Of a stretch of 64,000 nucleotides of DNA, positions 1 to 8,502 are shown piece by piece. Each line of letters opens with the position of its first letter. Position 1 is the stretch's first letter. The notes under the pieces are model-generated. The model made no database searches. It was not told the origin of the DNA and saw nothing but the letters and a program-made list of their open reading frames with translations. The stretch covers positions 930,001 through 994,000 of the forward strand of contig NZ_WUBI01000001.1 in NCBI RefSeq assembly GCF_009807035.1, given 5' to 3'. This DNA comes from Paenibacillus dendrobii. GTDB lineage: Bacteria; Bacillota; Bacilli; Paenibacillales; Paenibacillaceae. The position numbers were made by a program, and so were the translations under genes.

Positions 1-692
1 TCGAGGATGTGCAGGAACTGAAGCGTCAAGCTGCCAAGGAGTATTACGACTACCTCTACCCCCATATCGTTCAGAAAAGATTGAATTTGACAGACGACAT
101 CATCTCGGATCTGATTCGTGCGGAAGTGGATGGAGAGCGGTTGACGGACGACGAGATCGTCCGGATGACAATGTTTATTCTGGGAGCCGGCATTGAAACG
201 ACAAGCCATCTGCTTGCCTGCACGTTCTATTCCTTCTTATATGATAATGACCAGGTCTATGCCGAGATCCAGTCGAACCGCGACTTGCTTCCGAACGCGG
301 TGGAAGAAATGCTCCGCTATCGCTTCCATGTAGCCAAAATGGACCGGACGGTGAAGCAGGATAACGACGTGCTCGGCGTAGCCTTGAAAAAAGGCGACGT
401 CGTCGTGGCTTGGATGAGCGCCGCCAATATGGACAAGGATATGTTTGACGATCCTTTCACACTGAACATTCACCGCTCTAACAATAAAAAGCATTTGACT
501 TTCGGCAATGGACCGCATTTTTGTCTGGGTGCTCCGCTTGCGCGTCTTGAGGCTAATATCGGTCTTGGACTGTTCATGGACCATTTTGAACGCATCGAGC
601 CCATTCCCGGTTTTGCGCTGGAAGAGAATCTGACTCCTTCCGCTGCCGGACAAACGCTGGCCTATTTGCCGGTACGGGTATTCCGCAGGTAG
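1..692 (+). CDS. Cytochrome P450, C-terminal part (5' end outside window)
   Basis: The open frame runs through the left edge of the window, so only about the last 230 residues are present. The I-helix oxygen-activation motif GAGIETTSH (about nt 184-210), the K-helix ExxR in EEMLR and the heme-binding loop FGNGPHFCLG with its Cys ligand (nt 501-530) are all intact. This makes it a class I soluble bacterial P450 of the CYP107/CYP109 kind; substrate cannot be told. A redox partner is not visible. A hairpin terminator follows the stop codon directly. It lies about 15 kb from the biotin-regulated operon, so a BioI role is not supported by context. Confidence 0.93.
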   Translation, partial: EDVQELKRQAAKEYYDYLYPHIVQKRLNLTDDIISDLIRAEVDGERLTDDEIVRMTMFILGAGIETTSHLLACTFYSFLYDNDQVYAEIQSNRDLLPNAVEEMLRYRFHVAKMDRTVKQDNDVLGVALKKGDVVVAWMSAANMDKDMFDDPFTLNIHRSNNKKHLTFGNGPHFCLGAPLARLEANIGLGLFMDHFERIEPIPGFALEENLTPSAAGQTLAYLPVRVFRR

Positions 693-711
693 CCAATGGT
701 TTAAGCCTACT

Positions 712-750
712 AAAAAAAGCCTCTCCTACTATGGGGGAGGCTTTCATTTT
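712..750. terminator. Bidirectional intrinsic terminator
   Basis: Stem 716-726/734-744 (AAAGCCTCTCC with GGGGAGGCTTT, one G-T pair) has an A-run before it and a T-rich stretch after it. It sits between the convergent P450 and SDR genes and can serve both. Confidence 0.8.
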
Positions 751-826
751 ACAAAACCATGCCGAAAAAGATCGAGTGTTACACTAGTACTCTTTGCAAT
801 GCTTGAATTTGGATCAATCATGAAAA

Positions 827-1738
827 TTAGCGGTATCCATTTGCATTCGCCGGTTTGCCTGCATTCTGCACCTCTTCGAGATAACGCCAACAATCTGGTT
901 GTGAGCCGTCGATATCATAAAAAGCATACTCTTGCGCAAGCTTCACGCTAGAGAGAGAGCAGCCATTCCACCTTGCAACTTCGGGATCTCCGGCTAGTGC
1001 GGCAACGGCACGTCCTACGTAACGGGGCGATTCCGAGATGATGAAATGAGGTTCCGCCGCAGCGGCGTCACGCCAGTTTTCTTCATGTACACCAAAGTGA
1101 TCAAGCATGATTTCAGAACGCATCCAACCCGGCGTTACGGCTACTGAGGTACATTGAAACGGTGAAATTTCATGAGCCAGGGACTGAGCCATGCGAATGA
1201 CCGACGTCTTGGCCAGGTCGTAGAATAATGAAAGACGGTAGTTATTGTTGTTGTATTCAGCCGTGCCATCCGTTATCTCAACGACCAGTCCGTTCTTGTT
1301 TCGTATTAATAAGGAGAGCGCAAAGTGGCTTGTAATAATATGGGTATCAATCGCAAGATGAAGCATGCGGAAACCACGTTCAAGCGAGTGCTTCCACACG
1401 GGTACGTTCCACTCTATCAAATTCTCAGCTCCCCACACATCGTTGACCAGAATATCCAATCTCCCTTGTTCCTTCTCGATGCGAGCGATTAGAGCCTGAA
1501 CTTGATCGGGATCCGTATGGTCTACTTGAACCGCTATTCCATGACCACCGGCTTGAACGACAAGTTCGGCTGTTTCTTCAATCGTTTCGGGGCGGTTGTA
1601 CTCTGAGGATTGAGTTCTTGTCGTTCGCCCTGTCACATACACGGTAGCCCCAGCTGCACCAAGTTCGATAGCAATACCTCTGCCCGCACCACGTGTTGCG
1701 CCTGCCACCAATGCTATTTTTCCATTGAGAGGTTTCAT
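827..1738 (-). CDS. SDR family oxidoreductase
   Basis: A 303-residue short-chain dehydrogenase/reductase. The N-terminal Rossmann motif GATRGAGRG binds NAD(P). The usual NNAG motif is replaced by NDVWGAE, and the active-site Tyr/Lys lie in YDLAKTS. The length and the NDVWG variant resemble the DHRS1-like branch of SDRs, longer than the classical 250 residues. The start ATG has an AAGGAG site upstream. A TATAAT -10 box (1770-1775) lies about 30 bp before the start, and a perfect 23-bp dyad covers the -35 region, so a repressor probably controls it. Substrate is unknown; no enzyme neighbours hint at a pathway. Confidence 0.88.
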   Translation of the reverse strand: MKPLNGKIALVAGATRGAGRGIAIELGAAGATVYVTGRTTRTQSSEYNRPETIEETAELVVQAGGHGIAVQVDHTDPDQVQALIARIEKEQGRLDILVNDVWGAENLIEWNVPVWKHSLERGFRMLHLAIDTHIITSHFALSLLIRNKNGLVVEITDGTAEYNNNNYRLSLFYDLAKTSVIRMAQSLAHEISPFQCTSVAVTPGWMRSEIMLDHFGVHEENWRDAAAAEPHFIISESPRYVGRAVAALAGDPEVARWNGCSLSSVKLAQEYAFYDIDGSQPDCWRYLEEVQNAGKPANANGYR

Positions 1739-1769
1739 GTTTTGTTACTCCTTTCGATGATCTACAGTC

Positions 1770-1805
1770 ATTATAGATCTTAACTATGACATAAGATGTC
1801 ATAGT
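1770..1805 (-). promoter_or_regulatory. SDR promoter with perfect 10+3+10 operator dyad
   Basis: On the minus strand a perfect TATAAT (1770-1775) stands before the SDR gene. Upstream, 1783-1792 and 1796-1805 form a perfect inverted repeat (ACTATGACAT, spacer AAG) covering the -35 region, which itself lacks a good TTGACA. The geometry fits a TetR or MarR type operator. No regulator gene is adjacent in the window. Confidence 0.6.
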
Positions 1806-1857
1806 CTTAGCGTGATATGGACCTTATCCTGCTTTCCGTGATTATGGAGAAATACAA

Positions 1858-1886
1858 ACAACCCAATCCATTGTGGATTGGGTTGT
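1858..1886 (-). terminator. Intrinsic terminator of kimA
   Basis: Perfect 13-bp stem (1858-1870/1874-1886) with a 3-nt loop, followed on the minus strand by a moderately T-rich tail (TTGTATTT). It lies 40 bp beyond the kimA stop. Confidence 0.7.
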
Positions 1887-1926
1887 GATGAGAGACGTAG
1901 CTGGCGTGAAATAATGCCCGGTTGTT

Positions 1927-3750
1927 TTATTTTTTCAGATGATACGGAACCGTTGTGACGATGACGTCTTTTCGGTACAGCAAGTAGGCGCGAATCATAA
2001 AACTTGTCTGGTTGTGCAGCAGGTTATGCCAGCTTTTCTTAGGAATAAATTGCGGAATCACGACCGTTACCTGGTAGTTAGATTCACTGGCTTTCCGATG
2101 TACCGTATCGATAAATTTACTTAATGGGTGAATGATGCTCCGATATGGAGAATGTAAAGTCACAAGGCGTACATCGGGTCTCCACTTGTTCCATTTTTCC
2201 TCGAACTTTGTCTCCTCTTCTCTTTCAAACGGAATGTAAACAGCGATAATCTGATCGGCTGATAGAGACTTGGCATAATTCAAGGAATGCTCGACGACAT
2301 GCGTAATGCCTGATACCGGGAGAATGACGACATTTCCGGCAATCGGGATGACTTTCTCGCAGGTAGCAAGCCGCAATTGCTCGCCAACAGCTTCATAATG
2401 CTTCTTAATGCGATGGAACAGGTAAACGATCAGCGGCAAAAATATCAATACGGGCCACACCTGCGAAAACTTGGTCATGAAGAACATGATGGACACCGTA
2501 AAACTGATAAGTGCCCCTGTCGTATTAATAATCAGCTTAGGGACCCATCCTGCCGGCTTTTCACGAATCCATTTCACCATCATGCCAGTCTGCGAAAGGG
2601 TGAATGGAATGAACACCCCCACCGCATATAATGGAATCAAATGCTCGGTCTGTCCGTTAAAAGCAATAATCAGAATGATCGATAATAATCCGAGAATGAT
2701 AATGCCATTCGAATACCCCAGACGATCTCCCCGGACCGTGAACATTCTTGGGATGAACTTATCTTTGGCAAGATTGACCGCAAGCAACGGGAATGCCGAA
2801 TACCCTGTATTGGCTGCGAGAATCAGAATTAAAGCTGTCGTTCCCTGGATAAAGAAGTACATAAAATTCCGTCCGAAGGTTTGCTTGGCAATCTGAGATA
2901 CCACTGTTTCCTGGGCATTAGGCGAAATCCCCAAATAATAAGCAAGAAATACAATGCCCGAGAATAACACGGCAAGCAGGATCCCCATTGCCATCAAGGT
3001 TTTGGCTGCATTTTTAGGCCCAGGATCTTTAAAGTTAGGTATGGCATTCGATATCGCTTCAACACCTGTGAGGGCTGAGCTGCCCGAGGCGAAAGCTTTT
3101 AAGAGTAAAAATAAACTGATGCCTGCAACCGGCGTTCCTAATGGCGCATGTAATTCGGGTGATACGTGACCCGTCAGAATGTTGTAAATGCCGGCACCGA
3201 TCAAAATAAATAGGGCAAATGCGAATAAATACACCGGGTAAGCCAAAATAGATGCAGACTCGGTCACGCCTCGCAAATTCAATATCGTAATCAGAATAAC
3301 AAAAGTTACGGCGATAATTACCGTGTGCTCATGCAAAGCAGGGAAAGCCGAAGTTAATGCATCTGTTCCCGCCGACACGCTGACAGCTACTGTCAAAATA
3401 TAATCCACCAATAGAGAGCCTCCGGCAACCAGCCCCGAGTATACGCCAAGGTTCTGTTTGGATACGACATAGGCTCCCCCGCCCTGAGGATAAGCAAAGA
3501 TGATCTGGCGATATGAAAGAATCAGCGCCGTTAATAAAACCAAAACTCCGATTCCAATGGGTATTGAATACCAGAATGCTGCCGTGCTTAACGTAACCAA
3601 AACGAGGAGGATTTGTTCCGGACCGTAAGCAACGGATGATAAGGCATCAGAGGATAGGATGGCCAATGCCTTTTTCTTATTTAGTTTTTGTTCTCCGAGC
3701 TCGGTCGATTTCAGCGGTCGTCCAATCAGAAGTCTTTTTAATGCTGCCAT
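1927..3750 (-). CDS. kimA: KimA-type potassium importer
   Basis: A 607-residue APC-superfamily transporter, the same length as Bacillus subtilis KimA (YdaO). About twelve membrane segments lie in residues 30-440. The first helix region holds SSDALSSVAYGPEQ and the motif PQGGGAY follows. A soluble cytoplasmic domain of about 150 residues ends the protein, as in KimA, a proton-coupled high-affinity K+ importer that is inhibited by c-di-AMP. The identification is reinforced by the leader: a ydaO-type c-di-AMP aptamer followed by a strong terminator lies between promoter and start codon. High c-di-AMP (potassium-replete cells) is therefore expected to stop transcription. It is a single-gene transcription unit with its own terminator. 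Confidence 0.93.
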   Translation of the reverse strand: MAALKRLLIGRPLKSTELGEQKLNKKKALAILSSDALSSVAYGPEQILLVLVTLSTAAFWYSIPIGIGVLVLLTALILSYRQIIFAYPQGGGAYVVSKQNLGVYSGLVAGGSLLVDYILTVAVSVSAGTDALTSAFPALHEHTVIIAVTFVILITILNLRGVTESASILAYPVYLFAFALFILIGAGIYNILTGHVSPELHAPLGTPVAGISLFLLLKAFASGSSALTGVEAISNAIPNFKDPGPKNAAKTLMAMGILLAVLFSGIVFLAYYLGISPNAQETVVSQIAKQTFGRNFMYFFIQGTTALILILAANTGYSAFPLLAVNLAKDKFIPRMFTVRGDRLGYSNGIIILGLLSIILIIAFNGQTEHLIPLYAVGVFIPFTLSQTGMMVKWIREKPAGWVPKLIINTTGALISFTVSIMFFMTKFSQVWPVLIFLPLIVYLFHRIKKHYEAVGEQLRLATCEKVIPIAGNVVILPVSGITHVVEHSLNYAKSLSADQIIAVYIPFEREEETKFEEKWNKWRPDVRLVTLHSPYRSIIHPLSKFIDTVHRKASESNYQVTVVIPQFIPKKSWHNLLHNQTSFMIRAYLLYRKDVIVTTVPYHLKK

Positions 3751-3833
3751 TGTCTAAATGTCACCGCCATTGTCAAGTTGTATTATCATGTGAGTCTCTT
3801 AATGCCTACCCTACCTCGAAATTTTCGCACGAC

Positions 3834-3872
3834 AAAAAAAGCCGCAGGAAAGTTGGACCTTCCCGCGGCTTG
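3834..3872 (-). terminator. Riboswitch-controlled terminator (expression platform of kimA)
   Basis: Minus-strand hairpin AGCCGCGGGAA/TTTCCTGCGGCT followed by seven T residues, located after the c-di-AMP aptamer and 84 bp before the kimA start. Its place inside the 5' leader marks it as the regulated terminator and not a gene end. Confidence 0.85.
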
Positions 3873-3907
3873 TAAAAAACATGGCACACGACAAATTCCT
3901 CTTTCAT

Positions 3908-4048
3908 AACGCTTACGAGGTTAGCTGACGGATTCGGGCTTGAAAGTATCCCTACACTTAAAGTTAATAACCAAGTGATTCACCCCTGGGATGAAATTTG
4001 ACTCATCCCTTTGGTTCCCCCGCTCCTGATTTCCAGAACTAAGCGATC
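3908..4048 (-). promoter_or_regulatory. c-di-AMP riboswitch (ydaO-yuaA type)
   Basis: Read on the minus strand, the leader has the signature blocks of the ydaO class: CGCTTAG at the 5' end (4040-4045 in P1) pairing with TAAGCG (3910-3915), AATCAGGAGCGGGGGAACC, GGGGTGAATC, and GCCCGAATCCGTCAGCTAAC. These are the conserved segments of the c-di-AMP aptamer. Together with the downstream terminator it forms an OFF switch for kimA. The class and ligand are established for this motif; only the boundaries here are approximate. Confidence 0.93.
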
Positions 4049-4156
4049 TAGGAGTATTTAATTACAGGTTCACAAGTCATTATTACGAATGAAATCTTAC
4101 TCCTTCCGAACGCTTGCTGTAAAGGAGCAAAGAATCAGGCATAGGTTGGAAAACAA

Positions 4157-4185
4157 GTAATATCGTTTGATGTTATCGCTTACAA
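4157..4185 (-). promoter_or_regulatory. Candidate promoter of the kimA leader
   Basis: Minus-strand TTGTAA (4180-4185), 17-bp spacer, TATTAC (4157-4162), each four of six matches to SigA consensus. It would give a start near 4150, about 100 nt before the aptamer. Confidence 0.45.
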
Positions 4186-4313
4186 CACGGGTATACTATT
4201 ATTATCTTTAATTATCTCATATTCACGCCATTTTTCGAGTGGAAGATACTTCTGACTTCCTGTACCATGCCTAGGCTCTATATTTTAACTTGTTGTTTCA
4301 GCACTAATTCATC

Positions 4314-4556
4314 CTACTTTTTATTTAGAGTCGATCCATTTCCTGTATATCTCCATTCGACAATGAACTCACCCTCGAAGTCACCTGCAAACCTGCTGTA
4401 TTCATCGAGAGCATTTCCACATTCGCATGAAATCTGATCCGCTCCGTAATTATCCGTTCCGAATACAATACGTTCATTTCTGTGATCACGGCGTCCAGGT
4501 ACTACCTTTAACTCATTGCCGCATGTTAAGCATCGGATCAAAAAACCGTTTTCCAT
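4314..4556 (-). CDS. Small zinc-ribbon-like protein
   Basis: An 80-residue protein that I do not recognise. It carries a CxxC pair (CLTCGNEL, residues 9-12) and a CxC pair (ISCECGNALDE, about residues 44-46), the pattern of a small zinc ribbon; there is no signal peptide or membrane segment. An AAGGATG site stands about 9 nt before the ATG. It starts 34 bp after the stop of the sigma factor gene on the same strand with no terminator between, so it is probably cotranscribed. A role as a partner of that sigma factor is only a guess from position. Confidence 0.65.
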   Translation of the reverse strand: MENGFLIRCLTCGNELKVVPGRRDHRNERIVFGTDNYGADQISCECGNALDEYSRFAGDFEGEFIVEWRYTGNGSTLNKK

Positions 4557-4590
4557 GGCTGCATCATCCTTTATATTTTATGGAATGCGT

Positions 4591-5565
4591 TTATTCCAAG
4601 AAATCTTTTAAAAGCTTGCTCCTGCTTGGATGTCTCAGCTTTCGTAGTGCTTTTGCCTCAATTTGGCGAATTCGTTCGCGCGTTACTCCAAAATGTTGGC
4701 CAACTTCCTCAAGCGTTCGAGTGCGTCCGTCATCGATACCAAAGCGAAGTCGCAACACGTGCTCTTCCCGCTCTGTCAACGTATCCAGGACATCATTCAG
4801 ATGCTCTTTCAGCAGCTTGAACGCGGCCGCGTCTGCGGTCGTCTGTGCTTCATGATCTTCGATAAAATCACCCAATTTCGAGTCGTCCTCTTCGCCTATC
4901 GGTGTTTCCAGCGATACAGGCTCTTGGGCTATTTTCATGATTTCTTTTACCTTGTCCACGGTTATGTCCATTTCCTTCGCAATTTCTTCATGCGTCGGCT
5001 CGCGGCCGATATCTTGCAATAGTTGCCTGGACACGCGGATAAATTTATTGATCGTTTCGACCATATGGACGGGAACTCGGATCGTTCTGGCCTGGTCAGC
5101 AATCGCACGAGTGATCGCTTGACGCACCCACCATGTAGCATATGTGCTGAATTTGAAACCTTTGGAGTAATCGAATTTCTCAACAGCTTTCATCAATCCC
5201 ATATTACCCTCTTGTATCAAGTCAAGTAATTGCAGTCCTCGCCCGATATAACGCCTTGAAATACTGACGACGAGTCGCAAATTCGCTTCGGCGAGATGGC
5301 GCTTCGCCGCCTCATCCCCTTGCTGGATGCGTTTTGCCAATGCTACTTCTTCTTCAGCCGACAATAGCGGCACTCGCCCCATTTCCTTCAAGTACATACG
5401 GACAGAATCGTCCATTTTAATTCCCGGAGGAAGGGTAACATCTTCATATCGTTCCGAGGTATCGTTCAACGCTTCACCTTGATCGGGATGTTCTGATGGG
5501 TGTTCTATTTTCTCCTCACGCTCCTTTTCAGGATCTAAGACGGGATACGTTTTATTCGTAATCAT
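4591..5565 (-). CDS. SigA-like (RpoD-type) group 2 sigma factor
   Basis: A 324-residue sigma-70 protein. The ATG at 5565 is chosen because GGAGGAGG precedes it. Region 1.2 ([12 protein letters not shown]), region 2 ([31 protein letters not shown]), region 3 and region 4.2 ([18 protein letters not shown]) are near-identical in type to housekeeping SigA. The N-terminus is a short acidic stretch with no region 1.1, and the protein is about 50 residues shorter than a normal SigA. It is also not next to dnaG, the usual sigA partner. It therefore looks like a primary-like paralogue reading SigA-type promoters. The promoter is TTGATT-N17-TATAAT with an extended TG. Confidence 0.9.
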   Translation of the reverse strand: MITNKTYPVLDPEKEREEKIEHPSEHPDQGEALNDTSERYEDVTLPPGIKMDDSVRMYLKEMGRVPLLSAEEEVALAKRIQQGDEAAKRHLAEANLRLVVSISRRYIGRGLQLLDLIQEGNMGLMKAVEKFDYSKGFKFSTYATWWVRQAITRAIADQARTIRVPVHMVETINKFIRVSRQLLQDIGREPTHEEIAKEMDITVDKVKEIMKIAQEPVSLETPIGEEDDSKLGDFIEDHEAQTTADAAAFKLLKEHLNDVLDTLTEREEHVLRLRFGIDDGRTRTLEEVGQHFGVTRERIRQIEAKALRKLRHPSRSKLLKDFLE

Positions 5566-5617
5566 GCTGTTCCTCCTCCATGCAGCTTGGATCAAAACGA
5601 AAAACATCATTTTACTA

Positions 5618-5646
5618 TTGACATTTCCGAAGATGTATGGTATCAT
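5618..5646 (+). promoter_or_regulatory. SigA-type promoter facing right, no gene behind it
   Basis: Perfect TTGACA (5618-5623), 17-bp spacer, TATCAT (5641-5646). The next genes on the right are on the other strand, so it would drive only the short transcript ending at the terminator near 5766. Confidence 0.65.
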
Positions 5647-5652
5647 TATTAA

Positions 5653-5766
5653 TGAATGTCATCGGATAATGTGAATTGTAATTATACCAGTATCCATGAT
5701 ATTAATCAATACCCATATTTGTTTTTAACCCAATCTTGAGAGATTCAAGGTTGTTTTTTTGTTTTT
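5653..5766 (+). ncRNA. Candidate small RNA of about 110 nt
   Basis: Bounded by the TTGACA-N17-TATCAT promoter and by a plus-strand terminator: hairpin 5727-5752 (AACC/GGTT outer, AATCT/AGATT inner pair) followed by a long T-run (5754-5766). Only a 5-codon frame lies inside. Its first about 20 nt would be antisense to the start of the sigma-factor mRNA, and it crosses that gene's promoter. No known RNA family is recognised. Confidence 0.45.
5681..5709 (-). promoter_or_regulatory. Promoter of the sigma-factor gene
   Basis: Minus-strand TTGATT (5704-5709), 17-bp spacer, TATAAT (5681-5686), preceded by the extended -10 element TGG. Predicted start near 5674, about 110 nt before the ATG. Confidence 0.7.
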
Positions 5767-5802
5767 AGGCAAATTATCAAAAAGCATGAGCATATCTCCC
5801 CA

Positions 5803-5831
5803 AAATAAAAAGCCCGCTATTTCAGCGGGCT
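5803..5831 (-). terminator. Intrinsic terminator of the FAD oxidoreductase gene
   Basis: Minus-strand stem GCCCGC/GCGGGC (5812-5817/5825-5830) followed by TTTTTATTTT. Confidence 0.8.
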
Positions 5832-5950
5832 TCCGTGTACATATGTCCCTTTCTCTGGACGCCTCTTCTTTTCAATACGTTATCTAAATCCCGGCGAATT
5901 ATCTTCGAAAAGTAAACCCTCAAACCCGTTAAACCAACTGTTCTCGAGCA

Positions 5951-7084
5951 TTAATCATTATTTTCAGAAATTGCTTTTCGAATATCATAATCATCGACGT
6001 CGATATCCATATCCGTACCTAGTGCCATCTTTGCGAGCTGGCTTCCCATAAAGGGACCCACCGTCAGTCCGGACGCGCCAAGTCCATTCGCTGTTATAAG
6101 GCCATCCCATCCTGGAATAGCGCCGATCACCGGGAGAAAACCGGGGGTAAAAGGGCGAAAACCAACCCTTGTTTCTTGAAAAGTGCTATCGGCTAACTCA
6201 GGTGCCAATGCTAACCCTTTATTCAGAATTTCTTGCATTCCTCCCGCGGTTATCCTAGTGTCGTATCCATCGATTTCGTTTTCATGCGTTGCCCCGATGA
6301 CGATCTTCTGATGGTTGAAGGCGAGCAGATATTGATCTGATGGCGGAATGATTACCGGCCAGCTGCCAGTGTCTTCCCTGTCATGAACCTGCACATGCAT
6401 AATTTGGGCTTTTTGAAAACTAACCTTAAATTCAATGCCTAAAGGCTGCAGCAGTTGACCCGCCCAAGCGCCTGCGCAAACAATCGTTTTATCGGCCGCA
6501 TAATTCTTTTCCCCAACGGTTACTCCAGTTACGCGGTTCGACTCGTACTTGAGCGTAGCATCACCAGTTATAAGGATAGCCCCTTTTCTCTGCGCAGACC
6601 GGATCAACGCATCGCGCAAGGCTCGGCCGTCAACACGTGCGGCCCCGCTAATGCGAACCGAATGGTATCCTTCCGCTAACAGAGGAAATTGCTCATGAGT
6701 TTCTTGCTCATTTAGCCGTGTAACCCCACCCATTTCCGGGGCTTCCTCCATTCTCAGGTGTGCCCGTTCTTCCATCTTGCTGATTTTCTCCAAATCTTGA
6801 TGAATACTCAAAGCCCCCACTTGGGCATAACCTGTTTCGGTTTCACCTTCACTTTTGAGTTCTTCAATCAAATCGGGGTAAAAACGAGCGCCAGTCTTAG
6901 CGAGCCGATACCACGCCTGGTTGCGTCGTTGTGATATCCAGGGGCAAATAATCCCGGCAGCGGCGTCTGTGGCCTGTCCTTGATCTTTACGGTCAATCAC
7001 AATGACATCTGACCCCATTTTTGCTAACTGATACGCTGTTGATGCCCCTAAAATTCCTGATCCAATGACGATGAATTTCTTCAT
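5951..7084 (-). CDS. FAD-dependent oxidoreductase, DAO family (YurR-like)
   Basis: A 377-residue flavoprotein of the D-amino-acid oxidase/glycine oxidase fold. The N-terminal dinucleotide motif GSGILGAS (residues 8-15) is followed by a typical strand end VIVIDR. The C-terminus holds the second FAD contact (RVGFRPFTPGFLPVIG, NGLGASGLTVGP). It probably oxidises an amine or D-amino acid, using oxygen or a membrane acceptor; B. subtilis YurR is the closest type I can name. AAAGGA stands 8 nt before the ATG. It is a single gene with its own terminator. The next gene upstream, the MFS exporter, is 78 bp away on the same strand and could share a transcript. Confidence 0.85.
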   Translation of the reverse strand: MKKFIVIGSGILGASTAYQLAKMGSDVIVIDRKDQGQATDAAAGIICPWISQRRNQAWYRLAKTGARFYPDLIEELKSEGETETGYAQVGALSIHQDLEKISKMEERAHLRMEEAPEMGGVTRLNEQETHEQFPLLAEGYHSVRISGAARVDGRALRDALIRSAQRKGAILITGDATLKYESNRVTGVTVGEKNYAADKTIVCAGAWAGQLLQPLGIEFKVSFQKAQIMHVQVHDREDTGSWPVIIPPSDQYLLAFNHQKIVIGATHENEIDGYDTRITAGGMQEILNKGLALAPELADSTFQETRVGFRPFTPGFLPVIGAIPGWDGLITANGLGASGLTVGPFMGSQLAKMALGTDMDIDVDDYDIRKAISENND

Positions 7085-7162
7085 AACTACAATCCTTTCT
7101 TACTCACTGTACCCATTATAGCGAACACGGTGCGAAAATATAGCATTTATGGACATTCATCC

Positions 7163-8317
7163 TTATCTATTCTTTTCACTTACATAATCCCTATAGACTA
7201 AAGCTGCGACCACAATGAAATTAAGACTTACCAACCTAAAGATCATCTCTAAACTGAACCATTCAGCTAAAATACCTAAAACCAATGCGCTAATTCCAAC
7301 CCCAACATCAAAACTGGAATAAAAGGTTGCATTCGCCGAGCCGCTTTTTTCTTCACTTACCCTTTGAACTGCCCAGGTTTGCAAACTGGGGGATACCGTT
7401 CCATAACCCGCTCCGAATAATATCGCTGAGATAATCAGGTGAAGATCATTTGTTGCAAAAGACAGCACCACAAGTGACAAAAATCCTAACACGGATGACA
7501 CAATAATGATAGACCAAGGTCCTTTTTTGTCATACCATCTTCCGGTGAACGGACGTAATAAAGTTGAAACGATAGCATTGATCAGAAAAAATAGAAATAT
7601 ATGCTCCAACCCTTTTTGTTTTCCGAAGAGAACCAAAAAAGTAACAATTGCCCCATAAGAAAACGTAGTAATGACCGACAGTAGTGCCGGGAACCATGCG
7701 TCTCTTTCAAAAATCATCTTGAAGAATTGAAATGGTTGTTTTTCTCTCTTTACAGGGGTAGGCGTATGCATGAATTGGAGTGCAATAAGCGCAGTAAGAC
7801 TAAGGATAACCGATGACCAAATTAACGTGTCAAAGGAATAAGAGCCATAGATATAGATGCCTAGACTTGGTGCTATGATAGCTCCCACTGTGGTTGAAAT
7901 AGAGAAATACCCCATCCCTTCTCCTAACCGCGTCTTAGGAATCAAATCGACTGCAATTGTACCGTTCGCTGTTGTGGATACGCCCCACGCAATGCCATGA
8001 ATTAATCTTAACAATAAAAACAGCCATACAATATGAAGATAAGGATATGCCGCTGTAATCATCAATAAAACTGCACAAGCACCCATGGCTAGAGTTTTAC
8101 GCTGGTTATCCATCAAATAGTATCCTGCCAGCGGCCTGATGAATACGGCACCCACTGTAAATAACGTTGTCACCAAACCCACTTGTATGGCAGAAGCTTG
8201 AAGCGATATCAAATAGGCCGGCAGAATAGGAAGCAACATTTCGAATCCGATAAAGACTGACAAATTGCTGACGAGCAAAAAAAGAAATGATTTATTAAAA
8301 ATTTTGTGATTGTTCAT
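7163..8317 (-). CDS. MFS transporter, 12-TM drug-efflux type
   Basis: A 384-residue major facilitator of the DHA1 kind (YwoG/YfkF-like). About twelve hydrophobic segments span the protein, with the acidic-basic loop RPLAGYYLMDNQRK between helices 2 and 3 and the related GRWYDKKG in the second half. The motif GYGTVSPSLQ is in the C-terminal half. It likely exports a small drug-like compound from the cytoplasm with protons. The start follows GAGGGACC. A perfect 9-bp inverted repeat ends immediately before this ribosome site, so expression is probably controlled at the promoter or at translation. Confidence 0.88.
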   Translation of the reverse strand: MNNHKIFNKSFLFLLVSNLSVFIGFEMLLPILPAYLISLQASAIQVGLVTTLFTVGAVFIRPLAGYYLMDNQRKTLAMGACAVLLMITAAYPYLHIVWLFLLLRLIHGIAWGVSTTANGTIAVDLIPKTRLGEGMGYFSISTTVGAIIAPSLGIYIYGSYSFDTLIWSSVILSLTALIALQFMHTPTPVKREKQPFQFFKMIFERDAWFPALLSVITTFSYGAIVTFLVLFGKQKGLEHIFLFFLINAIVSTLLRPFTGRWYDKKGPWSIIIVSSVLGFLSLVVLSFATNDLHLIISAILFGAGYGTVSPSLQTWAVQRVSEEKSGSANATFYSSFDVGVGISALVLGILAEWFSLEMIFRLVSLNFIVVAALVYRDYVSEKNR

Positions 8318-8328
8318 TTATGGTCCCT

Positions 8329-8358
8329 CGCTTCTAAATTTTATTTAACTTAGAAGCG
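8329..8358 (-). promoter_or_regulatory. Perfect 9+12+9 inverted repeat before the MFS gene
   Basis: CGCTTCTAA (8329-8337) and TTAGAAGCG (8350-8358) are exact inverse copies with a 12-bp AT spacer. On the mRNA strand the repeat ends right before the AGGGA ribosome site, so it may be an operator or an RNA hairpin next to the start. Confidence 0.55.
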
Positions 8359-8502
8359 CATGGAACACTGAAACATTTCTATATTGCCTAAGCTTTTTAG
8401 ACAATTGAGTCACCCTCTCTAAAGCTCCTTTATCTAACACACTTGTGTCTAATTCAACAAGAAGCCTGGTTTATGTTTTCATTCAATTTTTCTCCTCAAA
8501 AC

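Noticed and set aside
1..692. P450 as BioI, the pimelate-forming P450
   Set aside because: It lies 15 kb from the BirA operon, has no BirA site in view, and no bio gene is near; the motifs fit many P450s.
5803..5831. Terminator as the end of the candidate plus-strand small RNA
   Set aside because: Its T-run lies on the minus strand, so it ends the FAD oxidoreductase gene; the small RNA has its own hairpin at 5727-5752.
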